Positions 24,977-33,639 are shown, counted from the first letter of the stretch. The stretch: DNA of 53,686 nt from Lachnospiraceae bacterium (GCA_017516285.1 JAFXDD010000015.1:1-53686); one strand, 5' to 3'. Program-made: numbers and translations. Notes: generated by a model not told the origin, from the sequence alone.

Positions 24977-25000
24977 TATGGTTTTGTGTGGGTTTTTGTG
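24959..25000 (-). promoter_or_regulatory. Candidate operator repeats at the BMC promoter
   Basis: TTTGTGTGG occurs at 24960-24968 and 24983-24991 (plus-strand view), 23 bases apart and each followed by GTTT-rich sequence. One copy overlaps the spacer and -35 region, the other lies just upstream. An inverted, related CCCACA lies at 24931-24936 below the -10. The first two are arranged like an AraC-type activator site, the last like a repressor site for the DeoR protein; both assignments are inference. Confidence 0.4.
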
Positions 25001-25037
25001 AAAAAAGCCGCCACACCTAGGCAGTATGACGGCTTTT
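25001..25037 (-). terminator. Terminator after rhaA
   Basis: On the minus strand AAAAGCCGTC pairs with GGCGGCTTTT (one U-G pair) around a 15-base loop and is followed by TT, giving a run of six T. It lies 19 bases after the rhaA stop, so rhaBA is transcribed separately from the BMC genes. Confidence 0.85.
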
Positions 25038-25055
25038 ACACTCATTTTATAAAAA

Positions 25056-26303
25056 TTATCTCTTTAACAGCACTTCCTGTTCATACTTCTCTACTTCCTT
25101 GAACCATTCCGGTCCTGCTACAACGCCGCACTGTGCACAGTATTCGTTCCAGATATCACCGAATGGCAGGGTCTTGATTTCTTCCTGAAGAACCATAAGC
25201 TCTGTCATGCGGTTTGCATCCTGAAGCTCTTTCAGCATAGCATTTGGTGTGCAAAGCGCGCTGAGCAGTGCCTTTTGCCAGCTGCGGAAGCCAACGGTCC
25301 ATGCAGAAATACGGTTGATGCTTGCATCAAAGTAGTCAAGGGCCATGTACACTCTGTCGAGGCCATCGTTACGAACGATTTCCTTCGCCATTTCCTTGGT
25401 CTCGTCATCGAAAAGCACTACGTGGTCAGAGTCCCAACGGATTGGTCTGGTAATATGTAAAGCGATTTCCGGGAAGAATGCCAGTAATGCAGGAATCTTG
25501 TCAGAAACAACTTCTGTCGGGTGGTAATGGCCATTGTCCATCAGTGGCAGGCATCCGTCATGCATAGCTGCAAAGCTCAAAGAGAACTCTGCGCTGCCTA
25601 CTGTGTAAGCCTCCACACCGATACCAAACACCTTGCTTTCTACACAAGGCTTAACCAAATTCTTATCAAATGGCTCTGCCAGAATTTCTTCGATAGATTC
25701 TTTATAACGAACTCTAGGACCCATTCTGTCAGCCGGAATATCCTTAAAGCCGTCACCTGTCCAGATGTTCATAACACAAGGAATACCTGTTTCCTTAGCA
25801 AAATATTCAGAAATGCGAATACAAGCCTTGCCGTGCTCGATCCAGAACCTTCTGGTTTCTTCATCAGGGCTGGAAAGTGTCAGGCCATCCTTTACCTTAT
25901 CATGAGAGAAGAAAGTAGGGTTGAAATCAATACCCATGTTTCTCTCCTTTGCAAACTCTACCCATTTTGCAAAATGCTTTGGCTCTAATTTATCTCTGTC
26001 AGCAAACTCGCCATCTTCAAAAATAGCATAGCAAGCATGAACGTTTAATTTCTTCTTACCGGGCATCAGGCTCATAGCCTTGTCCATATCCTGCAGTAAC
26101 TGCTCCGGTGTGGTGGCCTTGCCAGGATAATTACCTGTAGTCTGAATACCACCGGTTAAAGGGCCGTCATGGTCAAAACCGATAACGTCATCGCCCTGCC
26201 AGCAATGAAGGGAAACCGGAATTTCTTTTAATTTAGCAATTGCTGCGTCTGTATCAACACCCATTGCTGCATAGATTTTTTTTGCTTCTTCGTAACGTGT
26301 CAT
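25056..26303 (-). CDS. rhaA: L-rhamnose isomerase
   Basis: The 415-residue protein matches RhaA, which converts L-rhamnose to L-rhamnulose in the cytoplasm. The TIM-barrel motifs are clear: VSLHCWQGDDVIGF, MGIDFNPTFFSHDK, the metal-binding stretch LPLMDNGHYHPTEVVSDK and RWDSDHVV. Length is near the family norm of about 419. I take the second of two close ATGs (26301-26303), because AAGGAG is 7 bases before it and only one base before the first. It follows rhaB by 23 bases and ends before a terminator. Confidence 0.95.
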   Translation of the reverse strand: MTRYEEAKKIYAAMGVDTDAAIAKLKEIPVSLHCWQGDDVIGFDHDGPLTGGIQTTGNYPGKATTPEQLLQDMDKAMSLMPGKKKLNVHACYAIFEDGEFADRDKLEPKHFAKWVEFAKERNMGIDFNPTFFSHDKVKDGLTLSSPDEETRRFWIEHGKACIRISEYFAKETGIPCVMNIWTGDGFKDIPADRMGPRVRYKESIEEILAEPFDKNLVKPCVESKVFGIGVEAYTVGSAEFSLSFAAMHDGCLPLMDNGHYHPTEVVSDKIPALLAFFPEIALHITRPIRWDSDHVVLFDDETKEMAKEIVRNDGLDRVYMALDYFDASINRISAWTVGFRSWQKALLSALCTPNAMLKELQDANRMTELMVLQEEIKTLPFGDIWNEYCAQCGVVAGPEWFKEVEKYEQEVLLKR

Positions 26304-26326
26304 TGTCATTCTCCTTAAAATAAATT

Positions 26327-27733
26327 TTATTGTGGCTGAAAAGTCTTCACTGCAAAGGACTTAAAAATACCCTTGCGTGCTTCCTCCAGACTCTCATACT
26401 CGCCAGCCTTTAACATCTGTGCTACTAAGTTACCAATAGCAGTGGCCTCTGTAGGACCTGCATAAACGGTCTTACCGGTACTGTTTGCGGTCAGCTGGCT
26501 AAGGTAATCTGCATTGGCACCACCGCCTACAATATTAATAGCCTCATAATCCTTACCGGTAATCGCCTGAATCTCTTGCACGGTCTGACCGTAACTGTCA
26601 GCCAGACTCTGGTATACTACTGTGGAAACCTCGCCCGGTGTCTGCGGAACAGGCTGACCTGACTTCTCGCAATACTCCTTGATGGCACCAATCATGCTGT
26701 CCGGTGCAAAGAAACAGTCATCATTTACATCCACTCTGGAAGGGAAGTCTTTTACCGCCTCTGCCATTTCACAAAGCTCTGCAAAAGAATACTTATCCTC
26801 ATATTCATGGCGTACGGACTGAATCATCCACAATCCCATAATATTTTTGAGAAAACGATAGCGATATTCGTAGCCACCCTCGTTGGTCAGGTTCGCCTTG
26901 CGGCTTTCCTCCGTGCAAATAGCCTCCCTATTCTCAACACCCATCAATGACCAGGTACCGGAGCTGATATAAACTGTCTCCTTGCCCATGCTAGGCACTG
27001 CCATTACTGCAGAAGCAGTGTCGTGAGATGCGATCTGCAATACATCCAAATCAAAGCCGATTTCCTCTACCAGCTCAGGCTTCAAATCGCCTACCCTGGT
27101 GCCTGCTGTAGTCAGTGGCTCAAACATTTCTGTCTTAATACCCATCATCTCCAACAGTTCATAATCCCAATCCTTGGTTTCCGGATTAACCAACTGCGCG
27201 GTAGTAGCCTCTGTGTACTCACTCTTTGCCACACCTGTCAGCAGAAAATTTAAATAATCCGGTACCATTAATAATTTATCCGCACCATCTAAAAGCTCAG
27301 GCTCCTGTGTTTTAGTAGCCATTAACTGATAGATGGTATTGAACATCTGCTTTTGAATACCGGTGCGCGCATATAAATCCTCCGGTGAAATGATGTTGCT
27401 AAGCACCTCATCCATGCCGTTGGTGCGGCTGTCTCTGTAACCATATGTATGCCCCAGCACCTGACCCTCTGCATCCAAAAGTGCATAGTCCACGCCCCAG
27501 GTATCAATACCCATACTGACCGGTATCTTGCCAAGCTCCTTACACTTTTTAAGCCCTGCAACAATATCCCCAAAAAGCTTCTCATAATCCCAGCAAAGAT
27601 GCCCATCCTTTTTTGCCATACCATTGGAAAAACGATGAATCTCCTCCATGCAAATCAGTCCATCCTCCACCCAGGCCAGCATGTGTCTGCCGCTGGATGC
27701 ACCAATATCTACCGCCAAATAATATTTGTTCAT
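26327..27733 (-). CDS. rhaB: Rhamnulokinase
   Basis: The 468-residue protein is an FGGY-family carbohydrate kinase that phosphorylates L-rhamnulose at C1. The ASKHA start YLAVDIGASSGRHMLAW, the substrate loop GIDTWGVDYALLD, IASHDTASAVMAVP and the second phosphate-binding segment NIVGGGANADYLSQLTA are all visible. I take the ATG at 27731-27733, seven bases after GGAGGG. The DIGASSGR start is distinctive for RhaB rather than fuculokinase. It is the first gene of the rhaBA unit and supplies the aldolase substrate. Confidence 0.94.
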   Translation of the reverse strand: MNKYYLAVDIGASSGRHMLAWVEDGLICMEEIHRFSNGMAKKDGHLCWDYEKLFGDIVAGLKKCKELGKIPVSMGIDTWGVDYALLDAEGQVLGHTYGYRDSRTNGMDEVLSNIISPEDLYARTGIQKQMFNTIYQLMATKTQEPELLDGADKLLMVPDYLNFLLTGVAKSEYTEATTAQLVNPETKDWDYELLEMMGIKTEMFEPLTTAGTRVGDLKPELVEEIGFDLDVLQIASHDTASAVMAVPSMGKETVYISSGTWSLMGVENREAICTEESRKANLTNEGGYEYRYRFLKNIMGLWMIQSVRHEYEDKYSFAELCEMAEAVKDFPSRVDVNDDCFFAPDSMIGAIKEYCEKSGQPVPQTPGEVSTVVYQSLADSYGQTVQEIQAITGKDYEAINIVGGGANADYLSQLTANSTGKTVYAGPTEATAIGNLVAQMLKAGEYESLEEARKGIFKSFAVKTFQPQ

Positions 27734-27793
27734 GACTCCCTCCTTATATTTCGGCATAATATCTTACTATAATAATATCAAAAATGCGAGCAC

Positions 27794-27829
27794 AAAAAAA
27801 GGACACCTTTTGTGTAAAAAAGTGTCCTT
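27794..27829 (-). terminator. Terminator between the RhuM-type gene and rhaB
   Basis: AAGGACAC and GTGTCCTT form an 8-bp stem around a T-rich loop, followed on the minus strand by seven T. It separates the upstream RhuM gene from rhaB. The rhaB promoter must lie in the following 60 bases, where only weak hexamers (for example TATTAT near 27760) are visible. Confidence 0.8.
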
Positions 27830-27944
27830 ATTTGCAGGTGGGGGGCAGTGCAAAAAGTACTGATTTTGTGCTGTTTTTCAGCAGTTACAACGAGTCTTCA
27901 CACTTATTCCATTTTCTGATTATCTTGTACATGCAGTATCTCCA

Positions 27945-28967
27945 TTACTTATCTACTTCCGTACTGGCAATCAGCCTATCAAAATCACTCTGATATGTTC
28001 TATCCTGCAAGACGCGGAATTTTTCAAATTCATTTTCTGCAAATGCTTTAGCTATTACAGCCGTCACTTTACCTTTGTCTTGCAAAATATCTTCTTCATT
28101 AAACTGGAGAAATGCGTCCAGACGAACAACCCAATCCTGCATATACATAATATTACCTCTTCGTGCCTGTCTCTCAGCATAGTCCAAATACATCGTCACA
28201 ATTTCGTTTAAATTATTCATTTCTATTTCACTTAAATAATTTTTTGCAACAGAAACATCTGACTTACGTATATGTCCCTGCGGAGCATTTTTCCAAGTAG
28301 TCAATCCCATATTGGGTTTTGTACTATCAGCTCTTCCATAAACAATCTCTGCCGCGGTGTGATGAGTAACAGCATAATGAAGCTTGTTTTGTACTGTTGC
28401 AAAAAATTCTTTTGTAATAGGGCTATTCACATCATAGTCAGCGCTACACTGTGAATAAATATCCGTAATCTTCTGGTAGAAACGACGTTCGCTGGAACGA
28501 ATATCACGAATGCGTTCTAACTGTTCCTCAAAATAGTCTTTTCCAAAAAAGTTTTCTGGTTCTCGCAATCTCGCGTCGTCCATTACATACCCTTTGATGA
28601 TAAACTCTTTCAAAACACGATTCGCCCAAATACGAAACATTGTGGCTTTTCTAGAATTCACACGATATCCGACAGCAATTATAGCGTCCAGATTATAATA
28701 ATTGGTATTATACTGCTTGCCGTCTGAAGCAGTTGTTTCCATTTTGGAAACAACTGCTTCTTCAAGCAATTCACCGGATTCAAAAATATTTTTCAAATGC
28801 TTTGAAATAGCCGCTTTTTGCACTTCAAATAATTCAGCCATCTTTGCCTGAGTCAGCCACAAATTTTCTTGATATAAAAGAATCTCAACCCGGACATCTC
28901 CATTGTCAGTTTTATAAAACAGAATTTCTCTTGTTTCGTATGGGGTAAGTTTGTATTCTTCACTCAT
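27945..28967 (-). CDS. RhuM-family protein
   Basis: The 340-residue protein matches the RhuM (virulence RhuM, COG3943) family: ILFYKTDNGDVRVEILLYQENLWLTQ split over the first 40 residues, then a winged-helix-like segment MAELFEVQKAAISKHLKNIF and NYYNLDAIIAVGYRVNSRKA. These proteins are common in gut anaerobes and lie near mobile or restriction loci; their biochemical role is not established, though the N-terminus resembles a DNA-binding domain. It sits between the AraC regulator and rhaB, with a terminator separating it from rhaB, so no role in rhamnose use is implied. It appears intact. Confidence 0.8.
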   Translation of the reverse strand: MSEEYKLTPYETREILFYKTDNGDVRVEILLYQENLWLTQAKMAELFEVQKAAISKHLKNIFESGELLEEAVVSKMETTASDGKQYNTNYYNLDAIIAVGYRVNSRKATMFRIWANRVLKEFIIKGYVMDDARLREPENFFGKDYFEEQLERIRDIRSSERRFYQKITDIYSQCSADYDVNSPITKEFFATVQNKLHYAVTHHTAAEIVYGRADSTKPNMGLTTWKNAPQGHIRKSDVSVAKNYLSEIEMNNLNEIVTMYLDYAERQARRGNIMYMQDWVVRLDAFLQFNEEDILQDKGKVTAVIAKAFAENEFEKFRVLQDRTYQSDFDRLIASTEVDK

Positions 28968-29060
28968 ATTTCAGTCCATCCCTTCCATCTAGCACTCTGC
29001 CTTATGCTTGCAAGACAAAAATTTTCTATTTCCATTCCTTACAATCGAAGTCAATAAAAC

Positions 29061-30047
29061 CTACTGATTCTTCAGCACTTTTTCATCCTTCGCATCCCGA
29101 TACTTCTTTGGTGTCACTCCAAACCTTTTCTGAAAAATCCTATGGAAATAGCTTTGATTATCATACCCCACCGCCAATCCGATATCCAGCACGGGCATGT
29201 TGGTATTTTCCAGCAAATACACGGCCTGGTTCAATCTTTTTGCCTGTACCAGCTCTGTGTAGTTCTTGCCGGTGCGCTTTTTTATTTCCTTAGAGAGCCA
29301 ATAAGCATCGTAGTTCAAAAGCTTCGCCAGCTGTGTCAGCTCCCCGTCCCTGTAATGCTCCTCTATGTATCCCAGCACATCAATCACCAGCTTCTGGCCG
29401 GAATTATCGGCACTGGCCTCCATGCGGTCCATATGGTTTAAAAGCTGCAAAAACAATAGCCCCATGGTCACCTGATTCATGCTGCGTTTGTTAGGTTGTT
29501 TGTGCCAGATAGACCAGATTAAATTTTCCACCAGATTTTGAACAGGCAGCACATCAGCTACCTTAAAATGCATATAGCCCACAGCATCATTCTTGCCGGT
29601 CAGACAATCGATTACAAACTCTCTGAGAAGATTTTCCTCATTCCCCATCAGCTTCAGGCCATAGTCAAAAAATTCCGGCAAAATAATAAAATTGACAGCA
29701 ATGTCATTTTCTCCGGCAGGAAATATTTCCTGCATCGCATTTTGATTTAAAAACAGAAGCTCGCCTTCCTTCAGCACAATTTCCACACCATCAATTAGAT
29801 GCCTTGTACTGCCGGAACACATGTAAATCACTTCTATATAATTATGACTGTGCTTTGGAAAATGCACGAAGCGAGTGTGTGGCCTGACCTGAATAAGCTT
29901 GCCCTTTTCTAAAAGCCTGGCCGCATCAATAACATCCGAATCACCGGCCATATATAAATCCTTTTGAATAGACTTGTCGCCGGAAAGAAGCGCACGTTCT
30001 TCCTCGGTAATCTTTTGTAATTCCTGATATAATGCTTGTGTAATCAT
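29061..30047 (-). CDS. AraC-family regulator, probable rhamnose activator
   Basis: This 328-residue protein has an N-terminal cupin sensor domain (HFPKHSHNYIEVIYMCSG and LKEGELLFLNQNAMQE) and a C-terminal AraC domain from about residue 220, with LTQLAKLLNYDAYWLSKEIK and VGYDNQSYFHRIFQKRFGVT. It has no membrane segment, so it senses an intracellular sugar. Only the RhuM gene separates it from rhaBA and the BMC operon, all in the same direction. Activation by L-rhamnose is the simplest inference, in keeping with the direct repeats at the BMC promoter. Confidence 0.85.
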   Translation of the reverse strand: MITQALYQELQKITEEERALLSGDKSIQKDLYMAGDSDVIDAARLLEKGKLIQVRPHTRFVHFPKHSHNYIEVIYMCSGSTRHLIDGVEIVLKEGELLFLNQNAMQEIFPAGENDIAVNFIILPEFFDYGLKLMGNEENLLREFVIDCLTGKNDAVGYMHFKVADVLPVQNLVENLIWSIWHKQPNKRSMNQVTMGLLFLQLLNHMDRMEASADNSGQKLVIDVLGYIEEHYRDGELTQLAKLLNYDAYWLSKEIKKRTGKNYTELVQAKRLNQAVYLLENTNMPVLDIGLAVGYDNQSYFHRIFQKRFGVTPKKYRDAKDEKVLKNQ

Positions 30048-30091
30048 TACCTCTGCTCCAAACGGAAATCTTGTTACATTTTGCTAAAATA

Positions 30092-30120
30092 ATTATACAT
30101 CAATTAAACGTTATCTGCAA
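30092..30120 (-). promoter_or_regulatory. Sigma-A promoter of the AraC regulator gene
   Basis: TTGCAG (30120-30115, minus strand), 17 bases, then TATAAT (30097-30092). It lies 45 bases before the regulator start codon. Confidence 0.75.
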
Positions 30121-30196
30121 TACCCATGAACAATACCCCCTCCCCACTTGGGTATTTTATTACATAAAACTTTCGTAAGTTTTTTTGCCGACTTAT

Positions 30197-30221
30197 GGAA
30201 CAAAACACGTACTCATCCGTT
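30197..30221 (+). promoter_or_regulatory. ECF-type promoter 1
   Basis: GGAAC (30197-30201), 16 bases, then CGTT (30218-30221), within the longer element CCGTTATATAAGT. The same arrangement, with the same flanks (GGAACAAA, later GGGAAT), lies before the second ECF sigma gene. GGAAC/CGTT with a 16-bp gap is the usual form of an ECF-dependent promoter. Confidence 0.75.
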
Positions 30222-30270
30222 ATATAAGTGTAAGAGGGAATAAGTTTAAATCAAAAGAGAAAGGACGGAC

Positions 30271-30528
30271 ATGATTATGCATGTAACGAACAAGGAAACA
30301 AACTTAAAACTTATTCAAACACTTTATGAAAACAGAAAACACAGACTGTATTATCTGGCCTTTCACATCTTGCAGGATGAGGCTGCCGCAGAGGATGCTG
30401 TTTTGCAATGCTTTGCAAAGCTACTGGAGACAAACATTTATTCTCGGCTCTCCTGCCAACAGCTGGAGCTTTTAGCCGACAAGATTGTAATCCAGATTGC
30501 CTGCAACTCATTAAACCATCAAAAGTAA
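30271..30528 (+). CDS. Short protein resembling a stand-alone sigma-70 region 2
   Basis: The 85-residue product aligns with region 2 of the ECF sigma factor encoded at 33912: RLYYLAFHILQDEAAAEDAV beside RFFQLAKDILKNEADAEDVV, then ACNSLNHQK beside TNESLNIW. It ends there; no region 4 follows in any frame before the terminator. An AAAGGACGG site precedes the ATG, and the gene has its own ECF-type promoter, so it is probably expressed rather than a random remnant. Bacillus RsoA is a known stand-alone region 2 protein of about 79 residues that works with a separate region 4 protein, which is a possible model. A truncated sigma pseudogene is the alternative. Confidence 0.6.
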   Translation: MIMHVTNKETNLKLIQTLYENRKHRLYYLAFHILQDEAAAEDAVLQCFAKLLETNIYSRLSCQQLELLADKIVIQIACNSLNHQK

Positions 30529-30548
30529 AACATTTGTAATGTAACAGT

Positions 30549-30583
30549 AAAACAGGCTGCCTGAGTAAGGGACAGCCTGTTTT
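30549..30583. terminator. Bidirectional terminator
   Basis: AAAACAGGCTG and CAGCCTGTTTT form an 11-bp stem around a 13-base loop, with A and T runs on both sides. It lies between the plus-strand sigma-like gene and the minus-strand ferredoxin gene and serves both. Confidence 0.88.
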
Positions 30584-30607
30584 GCATTAAATGTTATATT
30601 AATTTCT

Positions 30608-30793
30608 CTACTCCACAATTATAGCATTGGTAGGACAGCCTTCTGCCGCCTCTTGTGCTAGTTCAGCATTATCCTCTGTGACCTTACCAACAGCTTCTGA
30701 AATGCCGTTGTCATTAAATTCAAAAACGCTGCCGCATACACCTACGCAAAAACCACAGCTGATACACTTATCCGGATCTACATGTGCTTTCAT
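30608..30793 (-). CDS. Single [4Fe-4S] ferredoxin
   Basis: This 61-residue protein has CISCGFCVGVC near its start and EGCPTNAI near its end, the pattern of small ferredoxins that hold one [4Fe-4S] cluster. I take the ATG at 30791-30793, behind GGGAGG; the in-frame codons further upstream lack a site. It is a soluble electron carrier. It is next to cysK, but a shared promoter is not evident. Confidence 0.9.
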   Translation of the reverse strand: MKAHVDPDKCISCGFCVGVCGSVFEFNDNGISEAVGKVTEDNAELAQEAAEGCPTNAIIVE

Positions 30794-30882
30794 ACTTACC
30801 TCCCATGTATAATGTCTAACCACATTATACCCGATATGGTACCGTAATATGCATGCTATCCACCCAGCTTACCGCCGCAGCA

Positions 30883-31818
30883 CTATGCTTCCATAAACAG
30901 CGGTGTAGAATAATATCTGTCTCCACTATCCGGCAAAAGCACAACGATATGCTTGCCCTTATTCTCCGGTCTCTTTGCCAGCTCCACGGCTGCTGCAAGG
31001 GCTGCACCGGAGGAGATACCCACTAAAATACCTTCTGTTCTGCCCAGCATTTTGGCCATAGAAAAGGCAGCCTCATTCTCCACCGGAATCACTTCATCAT
31101 AAATGCCGGCATTCAAAAGACTCGGCACGAAGTTGGCACCAATGCCCTGAATTTTGTGTGGTCCTGCCTGCCCCTCAGACAACAACGGTGAAGCTGCAGG
31201 CTCTACGGCAACAACCTTCACCTTGTCGCTCTTGCTTTTGAGATACTCTCCGGTACCGGTAATGGTACCGCCGGTACCTACCCCTGCCACAAAAATATCT
31301 ACAGTGCCCTCTGTGTCCTGCCAGATTTCCGGACCGGTGGTTTCTCTGTGCGCCTGTGCATTGGCCTGATTATCAAACTGTCCCGGAATAAAGCTATTCG
31401 GCAGTTCCCTTGCCAGCTCTTCAGCCTTTGCCACAGCCCCCTGCATACCCAAAGCACCAGGCGTCAAGACAACCTCTGCACCATATGCCTTTAAAATATT
31501 AATACGCTCCACACTCATGGTGTCCGGCATGGTCAAAATCATGCGGTACCCCTTTACCGTGGCAATGCTTGCCAGGCCGATACCGGTATTACCACTGGTG
31601 GGCTCGATAATTACGCTGCCCTCTTTTAACAGGCCCTGTGCTTCTGCTGCCTCAATCATATACTTCGCTGCCCTGTCCTTTACACTGCCTGCCGGATTTA
31701 AGTATTCCAATTTTAACAAAAGCTTCGCTTCAAGCCCAAGCTTTTCCTCCAAATGAACGGCCTCCAAAAGCGGAGTGCCTCCGATTAAATCTATAGCACT
31801 TTTATAAATATTTGCCAT
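30883..31818 (-). CDS. cysK: Cysteine synthase (O-acetylserine sulfhydrylase)
   Basis: The 311-residue PLP enzyme makes L-cysteine from O-acetylserine and sulfide. The cofactor lysine is in NPAGSVKDRAAKYM, the substrate loop is PTSGNTGIGLA, and GVGTGGTITGTGEYLK binds the PLP phosphate. Family length is about 308. I take the ATG at 31816-31818, behind AAAGGTAGG, which begins the conserved ANIYKSAIDLIGGTPL. A good sigma-A promoter lies 38 bases upstream. Confidence 0.95.
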   Translation of the reverse strand: MANIYKSAIDLIGGTPLLEAVHLEEKLGLEAKLLLKLEYLNPAGSVKDRAAKYMIEAAEAQGLLKEGSVIIEPTSGNTGIGLASIATVKGYRMILTMPDTMSVERINILKAYGAEVVLTPGALGMQGAVAKAEELARELPNSFIPGQFDNQANAQAHRETTGPEIWQDTEGTVDIFVAGVGTGGTITGTGEYLKSKSDKVKVVAVEPAASPLLSEGQAGPHKIQGIGANFVPSLLNAGIYDEVIPVENEAAFSMAKMLGRTEGILVGISSGAALAAAVELAKRPENKGKHIVVLLPDSGDRYYSTPLFMEA

Positions 31819-31855
31819 CACAATTCCTACCTTTCTTGTGGGATTATTTAAATGT

Positions 31856-31884
31856 ATTGTACTGTATACAAGTGCAGAATGCAA
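31856..31884 (-). promoter_or_regulatory. Sigma-A promoter of cysK
   Basis: TTGCAT (31884-31879, minus strand), 17 bases, TACAAT (31861-31856). It is divergent from the bioY promoter 37 bases away. Confidence 0.75.
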
Positions 31885-31920
31885 GTATCTGTTGTAATTT
31901 TTACCTGGCAATTTTTACTG

Positions 31921-31949
31921 TTGACACATAGTTTTAAAGCTTTTATACT
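31921..31949 (+). promoter_or_regulatory. Sigma-A promoter of bioY, with a palindrome downstream
   Basis: TTGACA (31921-31926), 17 bases, TATACT (31944-31949). Just after it, ATTAG-TTTC-CTAAT forms a short inverted repeat around the expected transcription start and may be an operator; the regulator (BirA type or other) cannot be identified. Confidence 0.75.
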
Positions 31950-32015
31950 TAGTACAATTAGTTTCCTAATACAAGCATTTATATATCAAAAGATTCAACG
32001 AAAAGGAATGGTCCC

Positions 32016-32615
32016 ATGATACCAAAGCCAGGTGAACGCAACACACATAAAATGAAAAGAAAAAACACGACAAGGAACTACGTCATGATTGCTCTGACTA
32101 CAGCCATCATCGCCATCCTAACTCAACTATCCATCCCTTCTCCGACCGGTGTACCCATGACCCTGCAGACCTTTGCTGTAGCACTGGTAGGTTACATACT
32201 GCTTCCCAGACAGTCCTTTTACTGCATTCTGTTGTATCTATTAATCGGCGCCATCGGTCTGCCGGTATTTACCAATTTCAGAGGTGGGCCGGGTCACCTG
32301 CTGGGAATGACGGGCGGCTTTTTATGGGGGCACTTAATATATGCTCCTATGTGCGGGCTGAGCATAAAGTGGAATCGCAAACGCAAAAGTGCCTCCATGG
32401 CAATTGCCTGTGGAAGCACCGGATTATTGATATGCCATGCACTGGGAACTCTGCAATATGCTTTTCTCACTGCTCATTCTGTGAAGACAGCCTTTTTGAT
32501 AGTATCACTGCCTTACTTACCAAAGGATATACTGTGCGTTATAGCTGCGTATTGGATAGCAAAGGGGGTAAGAAGCCAAATTACTTTACGGGATTCTTCT
32601 CTAAGAACACCTTAA
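32016..32615 (+). CDS. bioY: BioY biotin transporter S component
   Basis: The 199-residue integral membrane protein binds biotin for an energy-coupling-factor importer. The conserved opening of the family is visible: TQLSIPSPTGVPMTLQTFAV, then LYLLIGAIGLPVF and the FRGGPGHLLGMTGGFLWG loop. It should have six membrane helices. The ECF module (two ATPases and a T protein) is not in this window. I take the first ATG, behind AAGGA; an internal ATG at 32052 is possible. The last 35 bases overlap the convergent DtxR-type gene, and the final residues after KGVRSQ look unrelated to the family. Confidence 0.92.
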   Translation: MIPKPGERNTHKMKRKNTTRNYVMIALTTAIIAILTQLSIPSPTGVPMTLQTFAVALVGYILLPRQSFYCILLYLLIGAIGLPVFTNFRGGPGHLLGMTGGFLWGHLIYAPMCGLSIKWNRKRKSASMAIACGSTGLLICHALGTLQYAFLTAHSVKTAFLIVSLPYLPKDILCVIAAYWIAKGVRSQITLRDSSLRTP

Positions 32616-32946
32616 TCGCCTGAAAGCTCTCATCGCTCAATGCATGCTCCATGTTGCAGGCATCATCCTCTGCAACCTTGGCATCCACGCCCAGACCTGT
32701 CAGGAAATTATAAAACAGCTCATGACGTTCCATAACACGCTCTGCCACCTTGCGTCCTGTGCCGGTCAGAGTAATATCATGACCATTTATGAGCAGGTAG
32801 CCTTTTTCCTGTAAATTATGTACTGCAACACTGACACTTGGCTTGGACACTCCTAAGTCTCTTGCAATATCAATACTTCTGACATTGCCCTTCTCCCTGC
32901 CTATCCTAAGCACGCTCTCCAAATAATCTTCACCTGATTGTTTCAA
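32581..32946 (-). CDS. DtxR/MntR-family metal-dependent regulator
   Basis: The 121-residue protein starts with the MntR/IdeR winged helix (EDYLESVLRIGREKGNVRSI; DLGVSKPSVSVAVHNLQEKG) and continues with the metal-binding dimerisation part: ERHELFYNFLTGLGV, AEDDACNMEHALSDES. The Cys-x-x-Glu-His ligands are in place. It probably senses manganese or iron and represses uptake genes. There is no SH3 domain, which fits MntR. Its gene is convergent with bioY and overlaps its 3' end. Confidence 0.88.
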   Translation of the reverse strand: MKQSGEDYLESVLRIGREKGNVRSIDIARDLGVSKPSVSVAVHNLQEKGYLLINGHDITLTGTGRKVAERVMERHELFYNFLTGLGVDAKVAEDDACNMEHALSDESFQAIKVFLEKNPVK

Positions 32947-32961
32947 TGGGGTATACCTCCT

Positions 32962-33639
32962 CTATTCTTCCTCATGCCCCTGCTGCACTTCGTCTATCAT
33001 ATAGCGAATGTCCTGCATGCGCATGTCTACCTCAGCAATTACATCTGCACATTTCTTTAACTCTGTGGCTATTTGCTCCGGATTGTCGATTTTCTTTTTG
33101 TATTTTAACTGATGCTCCAGGCTTGCCCAAAAATCCATGGCAATCGTACGGAACTGCACCTCTACACGCATATGTTTTTTCTCATTGGAGAGAAAAATAG
33201 GAATATCCAGAATCAGGTGCAGACTCCTGTATCCGTTCGGCTTGGGATTTTTGATATAATCCTTAATTTCAACTAAAATAATATCATCCTGACTAAGTAA
33301 AAGCTCAGCAAGCTTGTAAATGTCCTCTACAAAGGAACATATAACACGTATACCTGCAATATCCGTCAATTGCTCCTTCATATTTTCTACAGTAACCTCA
33401 AATCCTCTTCTTTCAAGCTTCTCAATAATACTGACCGGACTCTTGATACGAGATTTAATTGTCTGAATAGGATTTCTGTCTGCCCGTATAGAAAATTCCT
33501 CATCCAACACACGAAGCTTTGTCTCTATCTCTCTAATAGCACAACGATTGTACATCATCAGCTCCACGAACGGCTTTGCCTTTTTTAAGGCTTCAATACG
33601 TACCGCATCTAACTGGAACTCTTCCTCATGATTGTTCAT
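32962..33639 (-). CDS. Small (p)ppGpp synthetase, RelQ/YjbM type
   Basis: The 225-residue protein has the RelA/SpoT synthetase domain without a hydrolase domain: DIAGIRVICSFVEDIY, NPKPNGYRSLHLIL and VEVQFRTIAMDFWASLEHQ. Small alarmone synthetases of this type make (p)ppGpp from GTP/GDP and ATP in response to stress. I take the ATG at 33637-33639, behind GGAAG, rather than one five codons upstream. It lies just before the DtxR gene in the same direction, 15 bases apart, so the two are probably co-transcribed. Confidence 0.9.
   Translation of the reverse strand: MNNHEEEFQLDAVRIEALKKAKPFVELMMYNRCAIREIETKLRVLDEEFSIRADRNPIQTIKSRIKSPVSIIEKLERRGFEVTVENMKEQLTDIAGIRVICSFVEDIYKLAELLLSQDDIILVEIKDYIKNPKPNGYRSLHLILDIPIFLSNEKKHMRVEVQFRTIAMDFWASLEHQLKYKKKIDNPEQIATELKKCADVIAEVDMRMQDIRYMIDEVQQGHEEE

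Noticed and set aside
27733..27793. Promoter for rhaB
   Set aside because: Only weak hexamers with poor -35 matches could be found, so no promoter is called.
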